Part shown: piece by piece, positions 1 through 13,679 of the stretch | Layout of the letters: each line of letters opens with the position of its first letter | Position numbering within the stretch: position 1 is the first letter of the stretch | Source: Sphagnum compactum | Lineage: Eukaryota; Bryophyta; Sphagnopsida; Sphagnales | Assembly (NCBI GenBank): GCA_965153455.1 | Contig: OZ234498.1 | Coordinates: 19,096,001 to 19,160,000 of the forward strand | DNA: 64,000 nucleotides | Direction: 5' to 3' | Notes under the pieces: model-generated | Told to the model about the DNA's origin: nothing | Seen by the model: the letters and a program-made list of their open reading frames with translations, nothing else | Database searches by the model: none | Translations under genes and position numbers: made by a program

Positions 1-113
1 TTTTGATCTGTGATTATTTGACAGCTAGTCAAATTGAACAGTTTCATTAATGTAAATCGAGTATTAAAATTTTATATTTTGTATATATACATGTTTATGT
101 ATTTATACATATT

Positions 114-173
114 TTGACCAATCAACACCATTTAAAAATCAAGGTCAATCAACAAAGTGTGTTGATTGGTCAA
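114..173. repeat. Inverted repeat, perfect 15-bp arms
   Basis: Arms 114-128 (TTGACCAATCAACAC) and 159-173 are exact reverse complements around a 30-base loop. The structure lies next to the tRNA-like sequence at 206-263. It may be part of a small transposon or of a SINE body. No target duplication was found. Confidence 0.7.
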
Positions 174-205
174 CAAACAATCAACACTTGAAATGTTTGA
201 ATCAA

Positions 206-263
206 GATTCGAACCTTGGTCTACTAAGTGGCACACCAACAACTTTGCCACCCAACTACCACT
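206..263 (-). mobile_element. tRNA-derived SINE head (decayed)
   Basis: Read on the minus strand, this stretch has a Pol III A-box-like motif (TAGTTGGGTGG) followed about 30 bases later by a B-box-like motif (GGTTCGAATC, plus-strand 207-216). The order and spacing match the head of a tRNA-derived SINE. It does not fold as a complete tRNA cloverleaf, so it is called a SINE relic. The 3' end is not defined; the inverted repeat at 114-173 may belong to its body. Confidence 0.45.
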
Positions 264-273
264 TTCAAATTAC

Positions 274-1640
274 TACATATGAACCCAAATATTAAACTTA
301 TTTGACATTGTATAAATTAATGCTAAAAATCATCAACTTTGAAATGTGACTTCTTTTTCATATTTTGTTCAAATGAAACAAATGAAATTTCAAATTTTAG
401 ATTTTTCATAAATCTACACATTTGTAATAAATGGAAACCCATAATTTGAAATCATTTTTATATTTATTTTTTATGTTATGCTTAATAACAATTCAAACAC
501 AAAATTTTGTCCCATATTTTGGACATGTAACTATGTATATGTATATATGTACATTTTATAATAAAAGTTGGACTAAATTTTTTAATAGAAAATAAATAAT
601 GATTAATAACATTTATGACCTAATTTTTTCATAGTTCATTCATTTTATATTATTTATTTGTAGAATACATATAAATTTCTTCAATGGCATGTCATTAATA
701 ATTACAAAGCTGACACCATGTTATATTTCGACATGTAGTATACGCATTGAACTATATATATAACAAGTTTAATTATAATAATTATAATAAAATTCATAAT
801 GGCTACAAAAATTAAGTTTAATTATTTATTTTGATCAATTTTTCATACTTCAATACTATGTAAATTCAATTATAGAGAAATTGTGTGATTCAATATTTCA
901 GTAATATAACATAATGCTTAAAAAGTACCAAAAAATTTACTTTCATTCAATACATTCAAATGTTTTTGTAATTTAATAGTTTCAACTTTTATTAGAATTT
1001 CAAAATACCTAAATATCTTTTGAAATATATAACTATTATAATAATAATATACTTGCAGAAAACTAATATAAATTTAAAAAATCAGTTCTTTATATTTAAT
1101 TAATTTCAAGAAAATATTATAACTAAATAATTTCATATTTTTACTTTACATAAGTAACGAATTTTTTTATAAATCGGTGTAACTTAGTCATTTAAAATAT
1201 TAAGGTAAGTAAATAATCATAAAAATAATTATAAGTACACAATTTCAAAGAACTAATATAACTAAATAATTACATAAATTTATTGTAAATTCTAGTACAA
1301 AACATTATGTTGATTAAATTATTTCAGAATTAACCAAATAATTACAATAAATTTTTGTGATTTAGTAACTACAAAAATTTATTATAAACTATTATAAAAT
1401 AATTTCAGAAAATTACTATAATTAAATAAAATTTGTAAACTTCTTAAAAACTATTGTAAGTAATACTTTGAAAATTTTCTGATTAATAAACTACCATGAT
1501 AATTATAATTAATCCAAATCATATGTTTTAGTATATCCCAAAACAAACAAAAATTATGAAACATACATTATTATCATGGTGTATATTTAACTTGCTCAAC
1601 ACAAGATTTAGGGCACCTAGTTAATATAAACAATGTTTAT
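274..1640. other. AT-rich intergenic DNA
   Basis: Very AT-rich sequence with no open frame of note, no recognisable domain and no clear repeat boundary. Short motifs such as 'aattactata' and 'aataatttca' recur, as expected of old decayed repeats. Nothing functional is seen. Confidence 0.7.
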
Positions 1641-1830
1641 CTTTTTTGACTAGGTCAAATGCCATTTTGACCAACAAGACCCCTAGGGTACTTACTTAGT
1701 ATAGCTACCCCTTGTCATTTTTGACTAGGTCAAATGCCATTTTGACCAACAAAACCCATATGGTACCTAGGTAGTATAGGTACCCCATGTCACTTTTGAC
1801 TAAATTAAATGTCATTTTGACTATGACATT
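1641..1830. repeat. 75-bp tandem repeat, about 2.5 copies
   Basis: The phrase 'ttttgactaggtcaaatg' and its 3' flank recur with a 75-base period: the shared GAC ends at 1650, 1725 and 1800. Copies one and two are near identical and copy three is diverged. Each copy contains the short palindrome TTGACTAGGTCAA. The array lies just upstream of the gypsy remnant and could be part of its non-coding region. Confidence 0.7.
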
Positions 1831-2040
1831 CATTTTTTTAAGTACAATTTGACTAAATGCTCAATTGACACCTAGTTAGATAATTCATTTTGGTCAAATT
1901 GCTTAATTAAAAACTACACATGTCATTTAACATTTGAACTTCCAGTCAAAATGGATATGTTTAAATGTCAAAAATGATCATTTAGTCAAGTTGTATGCTT
2001 TGATAAATTGTGAATTTTCGTAGTGTTTGTAACCTAAATA

Positions 2041-4985
2041 TTGCCACAAAAGAAGAATACATATTCATTACCCTTCACAAACAAGGTTTGGGGTAAAGTG
2101 GCAAGGTATTCATTTTGGATGGGTTTTAAAGATATCACCATATTTGAATTACCCCATAAGACTATAATAAAACAACCTTCATCACATATTGTGGGGCTTT
2201 TGTGTGGGATTTGGTCATGCCTTTTGGTTTGAAAAATGCCCCCCTAATGTACCAAAACACAATCAGTAAGACATTCCTTGAATATTTGGATGTATACATG
2301 TTGTTGTTTTTGGACAACTTCACATTATTTAGTGACATGGATACGACTTTCCAAAACTTAGAAAGTGTTTTGAGAAATGTATGGAATTTGGTATCATTAT
2401 TAATCTAGATAGATGTCTACTTTTGGTCATTTTTGACATCATACTTGGTTTCATTGTGTCCAAAGAAAATCAAGTACCAAATCCAAAGGAGATTGAAGCC
2501 AAATGTTATCAAAATGCCACCAATTATTAATAGTTGGCCTAATTCTATCATTGTTTTGTGAAAAAAATTGTCATCATTATGGCACCAATCACAAATTTAT
2601 ATGACAATTAGAGCTTTTTTTGTGAATTTAAAGTGCCATGAAGCACAAGAGACCATAAAATGAAAATATGTGGAAGATCCAATTTTGATTGCTTCCCATT
2701 GGGACAAGGAATTTGTTGTTCATAAAGTTGTATTTAATTTGGTGTGGCTCGACAATGGTCGTCGAAAGTATTAATGGCAAGTGTGACCAACCCATCACAT
2801 ATGTGTTATCTCTTCAAAATAATTCAAAATAAAATTATATGATTATGAAATGAAAGGCATTGTTGATGGACATTCTTCACAAATGTTGGCATTACCATTT
2901 GGGTAATAACTTTATGTTTTTTGTGGATCATATGGCTCTAACCTATCTTATGAAAATACCTCAACTTTCAAGAAGATTGTTTGATGATTACTAAACCAAC
3001 ATGGCAACAATTATCATCAAGTCCATCCATGAAAATATTTTTACCTAATTTGGTTTTTTGTTTACATTTGTGACAAATCAAGGCATCCATTTTATTAATG
3101 AAACAATTATTTATTTGATGGAATTTTTTTGTTTAAACATACCAATTTCACTACCTTTAGGGTGATGGTTAGGCATAATCCACCAATAAAGTCATTGTTA
3201 CCATCATGATTAAATTGGTGAATGAGAAGCAAAACAATTGGAATGAGCATTTATAACCATTTTTTTGGCTTATTGCATTACTTACAAAGAGACCACAAGG
3301 TATACGCCTTTTGTTGGTGTATGGGTTGTACCCCCTTACGTTTAACGAATATGCGTTTTTTACAAGTTTGAAGGTTCAAATTCACTACAAGAAAAACACC
3401 AAATTTCAACTAGTCTCTGTAACTAAATTTGAGTTGTAAGCAACATTTGCGATTAAAATCCCTTTACTGCCTTGGACAAGCCACATGTGATATTAATCGC
3501 AAACGACAAGGAATATTATATGAATGAAAAGGTTAACAAATACAAGTTCATCCTTTGACTCCATTGTATACATATTGTCACATGCGACTAAGATGCGATT
3601 ATTTTGATCACTATTAAAGTCAAATGATATGTTGTCACATGTCCCAATATTTAATTATTTTAAATAATAATTATTATTATTTAAAAATAATTTGAGGAGT
3701 TCAATTCACATGCTTGGATTATTTATATTATGACACGTGGCCCAATGTAGATATGCCACATGACACTTTAAAATGAATTTAATACAAAAATTTAATATTA
3801 GGTTGGTAGGTACCTAGGTAAGTACATAAGTAGGTGTACAAACTAAGGTTAAATACCTATTTATATAAGTATACATATATATAAGTACCTATATAAGTAT
3901 ACCTACTATACTTAGGTAGGTAGGTATCTAAGTCAATCTAAGTGGGTAGGTCAACCTAGGCACCCATTTAATTACGTTCCCACCTAGGTAGATAAGTAGG
4001 TTAGGGAGGTAGGTAATTTAAAATTGTGCATAATTTATTTTTTGTTTTGGGTTCAGCCTTTTGAATGGCTCATCCTATGTGCACACATTTTTTAATGTGA
4101 AATTGGATGACCACACCCCTTGTTTATATAATGTTCAAACTAGGAATGGAAAACAAATAATATGGGATAAGTTTTGAAATTGCAACGTCTTCACAAACTA
4201 AGTTGTAACTTCAAAACTTTCTTTGTGCCTTAGTCTATGTTAGAATACATTTAATTTGTTTGAAATTATAAGTAAGTTAATGTAATGAAATTAGTATAAT
4301 TACAATAATCATATCAATGATTTTAATTACAATAAAAATATTATGAATGTTAATTTTAATCATAAATCAAATTATTATTATAATTGATGTATATAGACAG
4401 ATGTTGATTGTGTCTAATGGGATTTTAGATGGTTACTTTTGGACGATAAATCCAACCCATATATAGATGTAAACCAATTTAATTGCAGATTAGTTGCAAA
4501 CTAGTTGTAGGTGACTGAATTGATGTTAGCATGATGTCACACTAGTCAAAGAGGGCAAAAATTTAGTTGCAAAAATCAAATATTTGCAAGTAGTTGTAAA
4601 TGTGTCGGTCACATATTGACCTTTTTCGTCTAATGTTTACTTCTACAAATTTAGTCAAGGTGTTCATTGTAAGAATCAATGAATTGGAAATATTGGAAAA
4701 AGTTTAATCGGAGGTTAAAGAAACCATAGGTGCCTACCCTTAGAACAAAACTTTATAATCACAAAATTACTATACGATTAAAAAATTTAAGTTCAGGGAC
4801 TATGTGTTTTTGGTTTCCCAAAGGTCGAAAGAAATGTAATGGTAAATTGAAAAAATCATGGTTTGGGCCTTGTTGTGTTAATATTCCCTCCCTATCCACA
4901 CAATATTGTATTAGTTTATATTGACAAGTTTGATCCTAATCCCATTTGGTGAATGTTAATGAGATTAAACCTTTTAATGTTTTTA
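2041..4985 (+). mobile_element. Decayed Ty3/gypsy retrotransposon pol
   Basis: A broken pol region is readable over several frames. Reverse transcriptase: TYSLPFTNKVWGKVARYSFW-like residues at 2060-2125, then MPFGLKNAP at about 2217, then the catalytic box changed from the usual YLDD to FLDN near 2310. RNase H: HLGNNFMFFVDHMALTYL at about 2890-2950. Integrase: NQGIHFINE near 3080, STNKVIV near 3180, and the C-terminal GKLKKSWFGP and IDKFDPNP motifs at about 4840-4945. This order (RT, RNase H, integrase) defines Ty3/gypsy. Stops and frameshifts are frequent and the catalytic box is altered, so it is dead. The integrase part is interrupted by the insertion at 3383-4635. LTRs were not identified. 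Confidence 0.88.
3383..4635 (+). mobile_element. Non-autonomous CACTA (En/Spm)-like element
   Basis: The left end is CACTACAAGAAAAAC, the standard plant CACTA terminus. The right end read in reverse is CATTAGACGAAAAAG, a degenerate match. Subterminal DNA on both sides is rich in 'agttgcaaa' and 'agttgtaa' motifs, typical of CACTA subterminal repeats. Flanking triplets are ATT and TTT, one mismatch from a 3-bp target duplication. There is no transposase frame. The interior (3800-4015) is rich in TAGG/GGTA repeats. It sits inside the integrase region of the gypsy remnant, so it inserted later. A diverged inverted copy lies at 62580-63236. Confidence 0.75.
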
Positions 4986-7900
4986 ATGAGGAAATTAAAG
5001 GATTGGTTACCCAATTTTCTTAAAGAGTGACCCCAAAAAAAACATTCAAGAGGAAGAATTTTTTCTTCTAGGAACAACAAAAACCTTTGAGGGAAAAATA
5101 AGATTGCGCCATCCCCCTCCCCCCCGCAATTTTGGTAGTTTGGAAAATCAAATATTCCTAGAAATCAAAGATGACTTATTAACGGTAGACATAAATTATG
5201 TCAACCTTAATCTAAAGTCAAGAATTTTGATTTATCATGAAACAGATTTTGAGTTGATAGTAACTTCTAACTTGAGTAGGCTAGTAATTATAGCTAAAGC
5301 AATAATTACCATGAATATTAAGGGTAGGATTACAAATGGAGGAAAACATGGAAATAATTGTAAAGAAAGATGGGTTCAATAAGAATTTTTGTACTTGCAC
5401 TTCACTTCATTCAGTTTGTTACATAGTTGTTTTTAAGGTGGTAGGTGAGAAAAAAAATCCATTTGAGATAGTGAATTTCCCATTTATCATCCAATAGGGG
5501 AAGGAAGGGACTATTAAAAGGATGGAAACTAAATTAGAATGTATCATTTGCTTTCAAATAGACAAATGCAAGCCATGGGGTGTGCATGTAAAGGGACATA
5601 CCTAGTTGAAAACAATAATACTTTTACTTTGGAAGCCCAATTATCACAATGTTTGGAACATAAGGAAGAAACCAAACCTTCTTCTTCCTTTTCTCAAATT
5701 TTTGTTTGGCTAAAGAAAGTTGGAGTTAAAGAAGAACCCAAAGTGATTTAGGAGGGGGAACATTGGTAAGCACCCATGGATAAGTTGCAGGTAGTAATGC
5801 ATGCTACATGAAGAATATGAAAGAGGTGATGATGGTGAAAGAAATGTTGGTTGAAAAAAAAATGCAAAGGAGAAAGGAAAACATGTAGCATTAGAAATGC
5901 ATGTGCTGAAAACCATGCATAAAATAAAAAATGGTTAAAGGATAATGATGTTACTTGGGTTGGGAAGGTGAAATTGAATGAGTTATTGGGCTTGCATTGG
6001 GGAATCATTCAAGGTGACTTAATTGCAGAACTTTGGCAAGAGTGAAAAACATGGATGAAGAGCACATGAAAGTTAAGTTGCGAGGAAAAATAAACAGAAA
6101 ACACCAAGGAGGTGATAAAAAGGATGATGAAACTACCTCATGTCAAATTTGACATTCCATGGTTTGAACTTGCTAAACACCCCAAATTGGAAAAGTTGGT
6201 AGCATATTTGGTTCCAAAGGGAAGTAAATTCATGTGGGAAGGCTAGGTGGTAAACAAGATGTTGAGAAAATGTCCCCTTTGAATGGGTGTAGTTTTGTAA
6301 GCAATTCAACTCAAAAATGAACAAACTTATTATAGTTTTCCACCATGGTGTTATTAATCCGGAAGGTAGGAAAGGGAAAACCAATTAATTGGGTTGGGGT
6401 AGGCTATAATGGGTTCAAGGAAGATATGGAAAGATGGCTCCTAGGTAAGTTGCAACTTGCAAACTTGGTGATTGTTTAGGTTGTAGATGTGTTGTAATGT
6501 TGGTTCCCATTGAAAAAAGAACCATCAATTAATTAAAATGGTATTCTAGACCAAGAGGAAGATTTTAAAATACATGTATAACTTCAACCACAATTTCTAA
6601 TGTATTCAAATTGTGGGGATACTATTATACATAAAGGTGCAACCTTGGCCAAAACCTAAGGGGGAAGGTATTCCATCAATTACCATTACGTTCACAAGAA
6701 CTACTAGGGCATCTACCCTTCACCTAAACAAAGGAGACCAGTCACAAGGAAGCCATAAAGAAAAAAATAGAAACATGCAATTTAAATTTGTTTTTGATCC
6801 AAAATTTTAATTATCTATTTATGAAGGAAGGTAATTTGATTTGTTTTGTGGTTATGAAATCCACCAAATTGAGATGCTTCAAATTGTGTTCTTGGTGTCT
6901 TTGGAAAGCTCTTGACAAGGAGGGGTGCATGGGCTTGGCTTATGATGTTTGGACTTATGGTGCAAAAGTTCTTGAATACTAAATGATTTTTTCATTGAAA
7001 ATTAAATTAAATCATAGCTGAATTTTTTGAAGGAATTGGAATGTGCCTTTGGTGCTATTGGAAAGATCTTGATGAGTAGGAAAGTTTGAAATGTTCTAAA
7101 TACATGTCAATCAATAAAAAAATTCAAATCATGTCAAGATTGAATGATGTTCACTTTATTAAAAAGAGTTCAAACATGTTTAATTTTTTTATTTGCATGT
7201 TCAAGTTAGGTTTTTGTTTGTTAACTAATAATATCATATGGCATTTCTAAGAGTTTAGGGAGATATTGGTTTTTAACTGATTTTTGCTATTGAAAATTCA
7301 AATAAATTCCAAAAAACTAGGTTTTGGAACAAAAAATTAATTGCAGACATGGTAGCATTTGGGTCAATGACAAAGACCACACTAGTTGTTACTTGATCAA
7401 CTAAGGCTACCAAGAAACAACCTACAAAAAATGATCCATTTGTTAAAGTTAGGAAGTGTTGCCATGAAAGTTTGTCGAATTCATTATCATCTACAACAAC
7501 CCTAGTAAATGTGAAAATGGTGAATATGAGTATTGGTTTTAAAAAGGCCATTATTTGGGAAGAAGAATTTTATGAAGGTTTGGACCTAAGTGGAAATCAA
7601 ATGGGAAATGTTATAGTCCGAAAAGTAGAGGTAAAATGTCCCACTGACTTTGAAAGGTACCTTTGTTACCCTTTTGGAGATCATAAAACCAAGTGGCAAG
7701 ATCCATTCATGCCCATTCTAAAGCTCTTTTGTTCAATGTTTCCAAAGAACATCAAAGGTATTGTGGAAGAAAAATCACCAAAACACGATTTCCTTATCAC
7801 TTTTGTTAAGATAAAAAACTTGTGGGGGTTAACCATTGAAGACGTAATGGTTTAAAAAGTTGTTGTAATAAAAATGTTGGCTAAGAGGTAACAAATACAC

Positions 7901-8000
7901 AAGAAGAAATATTGTTCTTTTCCACCCCCACATTACAACTACTATTCGATTTGATAACATTTTAATCACATTTGGCAATTTTAAGTTTACAAGTGGCTTA
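4986..8000. other. Decayed repeat DNA, short ORFs only
   Basis: Follows the gypsy integrase end and may contain its 3' region. Open frames of 60-130 codons occur (for example 5104-5382 and 7472-7855 on plus), but none shows a recognised motif, the frames do not join into a longer protein, and composition equals the background. A C-run lies at about 5112-5126. No gene is called. Confidence 0.6.
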
Positions 8001-8009
8001 TTGTATTAT

Positions 8010-8715
8010 TTAATGGTCAATATTGTTTATATTTATAACATGCATTACATTGTTTTCCTTTATGAGTATAATTTGAACCCTTTTTTTCTTCAATAATTTG
8101 AAATTGTTGATGTGGAAATTGGAGTAGCTTTCAACTTTATTTATTAATGCACTATAATGGGTTAATGATTCTTTTGACATTTCTTCAACTATCAACATGG
8201 TACATAAGTTGACCCATTCATTTTGAACATGTTAACACCATTGTTCATGGGTTGAATCATTCACTTTTAATATGTTAAAATTATTATTCATAATTATTAA
8301 GTTCTATTTTGCACTTATTATAATATATTAAAACACATAAAATTTGATGTTTTGCAATTATACTTAAAGGATTTAGTAAGTTTTTTCAGATAATTTGAAT
8401 ATCATCATCTATACATGAATTGAATCATTCATTTTAAAACTATTGAAACTAGCATTCAAATGTTGTAAATTGCACTTATTAGTATATATATTGAATCACA
8501 CACAACAATTTAATGTTTTACATTTATATTTGAACATGCTAATGAATTTTTTCACATCTCTTAAACTATCAACATTTGCACATGAATTGAATCACTTTGA
8601 TTGTGTTAATTCCATAACTCACGAATTACATTTTGCACTCATCATAATTTTTTGAGATGAATATGTAAAAACTTGGTACATTTTACATTTATGTTTGAAT
8701 GGGTTAATGATTAAG
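8010..8715. repeat. Diverged tandem array, about 165-170 bp monomers
   Basis: Blocks beginning near 8250, 8414 and 8584 share the order 'gaattgaatcattcattt', 'ttgcacttatta', 'ttttacatttatatttgaa' and 'cttaaactatcaacat'. A further poor copy lies upstream. Period is about 165-170 bases, close to one nucleosome. Copies are much diverged. It could be an old satellite block or repeated part of a retroelement. Confidence 0.5.
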
Positions 8716-9793
8716 TTAAAATGTAAGTTATGCATACAAACTAGAAGATGCATGTAAATTTATAAATTACAAAATTTTCATTCAATTTTTTTTACATTTA
8801 CTTAAATTAAAATGTATGTTTTCTCCTTAGTTTGTTTTGAACATCATGGAGAAGTTTTTAAATTATGAATATTCATGATGCCACATTAAAAAACACGAAA
8901 AAAAATATGTATTTTTTTTTCATTTTTCCCCTTGGTCTAGGAGGGGGGAAAAATTGATTTATTCTTTTTATTTTAAAGATTTTTAAGTAATATTTACTAA
9001 TTATTATATATATTTACCATGATTTAACATTTTTTAAAGCATGTTTTTTTTCCAAGTTTATGTTTAAATATTTAGAGATGAAAATTTCAAATTATTTCTA
9101 AAATGTGAATAAATGAATGAATTAAAAATGATGATCATAATAATGACATAATTAATTTTTTATAACAATTTTATTCTCTCATATTTGTGTTGTTTGTGCA
9201 AGATCATCCGCAAGAAGATTTAGCCATCTTTTGGTCATAGATGATGTACAAAAATGTGAAATGATTAAAATATTTTTAATTTTGGCACGGCTCATTGAAC
9301 CCATTGTAAAATTCTAGCCTTTCAAAATTAAATAAAATTGGTAAGTTCTAGTTTTCTTAACAAATTTTTTTTTCATTTGTTGATGTTGATGCCCTATTAA
9401 TAAAAGGGCAAAAATTTGCAACAAAAAAACCATTCAATTACGACATTAACATTTATTCTAAACTTTTCAAATGTTTTGGATAAGGTTTATAATACTCTTA
9501 AAGGTTGTTTAAAAGTTTTAAATAAGTTTGATGTTGGAATTATTTATGGGTCTATGGTTGGAGTTATTAAAATTATTAAAATATTTTTTATTAATTAGGA
9601 ACAACATTTTTTGTTTCAAAAATTTAACCTCAATTTTTTGCCAAAATTATTGTCATGTTCCTATTTTTCTTCACATTTTCATTACTTTTCCAGAAATTTC
9701 CCCCAAAAAATCACCAAGTTGCAAATATTCAACATCAAAATGTTTTCTGGTTAAGGGGGGTTAATCCAACTATTTAATGCCAAAATTTTACCA
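8716..9793. other. AT-rich intergenic DNA
   Basis: Long A and T runs with no frame that shows a domain. The two overlapping ORFs at 9416-9764 have no recognisable content. No repeat border is visible. Confidence 0.6.
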
Positions 9794-9969
9794 GGAAACC
9801 ACGGTAAATTTTATTTTTATATCATTAGAAAATATATTATTAAAAATTTGTTGTGCTATTGTTTTCAAAGTTGTGTAATTAGGAAACAAAGGCACAATTT
9901 ATTTTTATATCATTATAAAAGATAGTATTAAAAATATGTTGTGATATTGTTTTCAAAGTTATGTAATCA
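9794..9969. repeat. 88-bp tandem duplication
   Basis: Copy one (9794-9881) and copy two (9882-9969) both start with GGAAAC and share 'tttatttttatatcatta' and 'tattgttttcaaagtt'. Period is 88 bases with scattered substitutions. No gene is involved. Confidence 0.75.
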
Positions 9970-10736
9970 TTTAGTTGTATTAGTATATGATTAATGTTGG
10001 TAAAAAAAAGCGATCTTGGAATAAATTGGTTATATTGACTATTTAATTAATCTTTCTTCTTGTGGCTAATTTCTGCCAATTTGAAAAGGCAACAACTCCA
10101 CACAAAAAAAATTGGAAAAAAATTCAGATTTTGTGAAATTAAAAATATATGATCAAATTTTTACAATATGTTATAATAGATAGCCATAGTATTGACATAT
10201 TTAAATAATTTTCCAACTCCATAACTTGTGTATAACCAAATGTGGTTTAGTATTCTTATGTATGATTTCCATATTTGAACAATGTTGCAAAAGTGAAGGA
10301 TTTGTTTTTGTACCTAATCATATTGGGGAAAAATGAAAAATTGATTATTCAAAAAGTGAATATAAATTTTACATATGAAAATAACATTATTAAAGATTCG
10401 ATGAAAACATTATTGAATCCACAATGAATTAAAAATCACATTTACAAAGATTATAGGTCAATTTAAACATTAATAATTTGTAGAATCTTTAATGTATCCA
10501 TAACATGCTATTTGAAGTTGTTTTTTAATAAATTTGAAATGATTATTTATAAACTATAATATTGAAAAATATTGAATAAACATCAAGATCATGTGTTCAT
10601 GTGTAACATTTGAACAAATTTTCAAAAAAAGTGTATGTTAAACAATTTAGGAAATATTTGAATTTCTTAAATAGTTTCATGTTGAAGATAACAAAGGTAA
10701 ATTTTTTCTTTTATGTTATTAAACTTTTGAATTGAT
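9970..10736. other. AT-rich intergenic DNA
   Basis: No open frame, repeat border or RNA gene is recognised in this stretch. Confidence 0.6.
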
Positions 10737-10800
10737 TTGGTGGTTAAAACCTCTGGGCATTTACATGAAGTCTTCACTTCAAACCTTGATGGATGAGTGC
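10737..10800 (+). mobile_element. tRNA-derived SINE head (decayed)
   Basis: An A-box-like motif (TGGTGGTTAAAACC) is followed about 35 bases later by a B-box-like motif (CTTCAAACCTTG). The intervening text 'gggcatttacatgaag' resembles the stretch 'gggcacgcctttatgcaag' in the element at 42239-42300, suggesting one family. The tail beyond 10800 is not defined. Confidence 0.4.
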
Positions 10801-13679
10801 CTTACTGTATGTATTGTGTATATACATTGATATTATGTACAAATGTAATATACAAACATGTACATATGGTGATGGTGAGTGGTGTTAATAAAAAATGAGA
10901 AAAAAATTGTTTTGTTTTTCATGGCATGCCATGAAAAATTATAATTAGTGACTTCATGACTTGAAATAATTGTTTAAAAAAAAGGGTGTTGTATGATGAT
11001 GTGGCATTTTAATCCATGTCGTATTAACTTGGGACCTCATAATATCCATGTCAAAAAATTAAAATTTTAAATTATTTAGTGCAACATGTGAATGTTTAAA
11101 ATGACTTAAAATAATCTCACTAAAAATGTTCTAATCAATTAGTCCATTTTTACCAAAATCATACAAGTTGCATATTAGTTAAATTTTGTCCCATTTCATT
11201 GAAAACCTCATGAATTTGGGTAGTTGCAGAATTTGTAATTAATTATTTATTATGGTAAAAAATATTGGACACATGGAAATAATTTTTTGAAGCCTCTTAC
11301 TTTCACCCATTGTTGTTGTAAAGGCAAATATATACCTAAAGAATAAGTAGAGATAAACCGAATTCCCTTCCCCCCAACAGTTATCAACAGTCTAAAAGAT
11401 CACATGCATTGAAAATAAAGGTGGATGTACCATTTATTTCCACTCCACACTTGGAACCTACTATCTATTTTCATTCACATGAGAAAAATTATTGTTGTTT
11501 GCAACCAGTCATTATGTAACTACATGCACCTTGTTGTTGTTTGCAACTAAATTGATTATGCTTGCAACTACAAAATTGATATCATTTTTGGGCCATACGA
11601 TTGTCTGTGCAATTAACATGCAACTAATGGTGCATAAAATGGACACATGTCTTAAAAATAATGGCTTAAAGTAATACATTCCTAATTTGTATGTAGGTAT
11701 TCTAAAAGGATTGATTGGTGGAAGAGTTACACAACCTACAAGCAAGTTTGAAGCATATAGAACAAAAGGTAGTTGTGTTGAGTGTGCTGGTAGGCCAATT
11801 GAAAGCATTGAAAATGAACAAGGTCATAGTTGTGAAAGGGAAAAATTAGGTTGAAAAGTTCTCCCAACAACACAGAAAAAGAATTACCACCCTAAAGGAA
11901 CATTTGAAGTAGAAGAAACAAAAAGAGGAGAATCTTAAAAGACATTTGGGAAAGTTTATGGATAAAATAAGGTTGTTAAAAACCATAAGTTGCATGAAAT
12001 GCAAACTTTGGATTAGTAGGTAATAAGACTCAAAGAGGAACCAAAATACCAACAAATGGGAATGGATGAACAAATGGACCAATTGATTCATTGGGACATG
12101 AAGTAATAGTTTGGATAAATTTTTTGAAACAAACACAAGATGACAAGGATTGCTTAATGGCCAAATTGTAAGAAATGAGTAAGGATGTGATTACCACAAG
12201 GTAGCAAAATAGGTTGATTTGGGGCAATGTAACATTGCAAATGTGAATGATTTGGAAGTGCCACCATATTAGTAAGAGGGGATGAGGGGGCCTAGTGGAT
12301 AAAAAGGGAAAGGGGAAACATTTTACCCATTTTTTTTTTCTTGTAAGTTGTATTTTGGACATAATTGATAGCAAGAAAGAAAACAATTTTTAAAATTTGG
12401 ACAACACCTAGGAGGACAAAAAAATTGACCATGGTGTTCTCAATGAAATGTACATGGGAGTAAGTGTGCATGCTTTTTTATTAGTTGTCAAGTATGGAGG
12501 TTTCCAAGGGGGTATAATGGTAGTATTACATTTGGATCACCTTTTGGAGGTGGCAATGGGTAGTTAGAAAGAAGGTTGTAAAAGTTGGAAAAAAGGTTAC
12601 ATATTGTGATAAATAAGACATGGTCCCTGCGACCAAGTGGAGAAGAATGGTGATACTGTCATTGGGAAATTTTTAAAAAGGGCATGGTAATAGTATGGTA
12701 AGGGGCTACAAATCTTTTGCCTTTTGATTTTTTTTTGGGGGAGTTTTACTTCCTTTTAATTTATGGGGTTTTAGGCTATTGTTTTCATATCAGGGTTTTT
12801 CCCTTATTATTGTTTGGTGTTGTATCCAAGTTCTAGCTTATGTAATTTGAACATTCGTAGTTTATATATATATATATATATGTAGGCTAACAATTACTTT
12901 AAGGTTTATTGGTGGCAATTATTGGGTCCTTAGAAATGCAATATTAATAGTAGTAAATTTTCACCTTCAACCCATTGCATTTGATTCTTGAAAACTGCAT
13001 TTACTACCTATAACACATGGAGGATTAAATGCATTGTTGGTTTTTCAATAACAAAAAACTCATTGCATTATAAATACTTAGATGCATGAACTAAGTTGTA
13101 CAACAAACATGTTATTTTGATGTTCATTGGGATTGCGCACTTGTAATTTGTATCTTGTTTTTCCATTTTTTATTTTAAACTTATGGTCAATTTTTTCCAA
13201 AATGATATATTAATTTGAAAATGTTCAATCTATCTCTTGTCATTATATTGAGTCATGGAAATGATGAATGCCATGCTGTCAACCTTGCCTTAACCCAATT
13301 TACTAATTTTTGACTTCAAAAAAAGTCATACATGCAAACAATTATGAATATATATTTATATATAATAAAAGTTATGAACATTTTTTCAAACACAAATTTG
13401 CTATTGTACATGTTTTTGTCTCCAAAAAAAAGAAACAATTCCACTCCATTTAGGAAATCAAAAGAATTGGACGTAAACTCCCTTTGGAAACGACTAGGAA
13501 GATTAACATATCTTGGTATGGGATTATAAATTAAAAAAGTTGTGCAAGCAGAACAATTTTCAATGACCTTGCAAAACAAAAAAACACAAAACAATGAAAT
13601 GAAATTGAAGTAAAAAGAAAAAAACAAAAGATGAACTTGCATACAAAAAGGAAAAACACCAAGGTTGTTGTAGAAAACT
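10801..13679. other. Intergenic DNA with decayed ORFs
   Basis: A weak TA microsatellite lies near 12866-12882. Plus-strand text around 11700-12180 reads as Lys/Glu-rich peptide fragments with many stops and could be an old gag-like or coiled-coil sequence, but no domain can be named. The minus ORFs at 11846-12386 are its shadows. Confidence 0.5.

Noticed and set aside
206-263. Functional tRNA gene on minus
   Set aside because: A- and B-box motifs are present but acceptor and anticodon stems do not pair, so it is treated as a SINE relic.
7472-7855. 127-codon plus ORF as a gene
   Set aside because: No recognised motif, AT-rich background composition, no supporting exon or neighbour.
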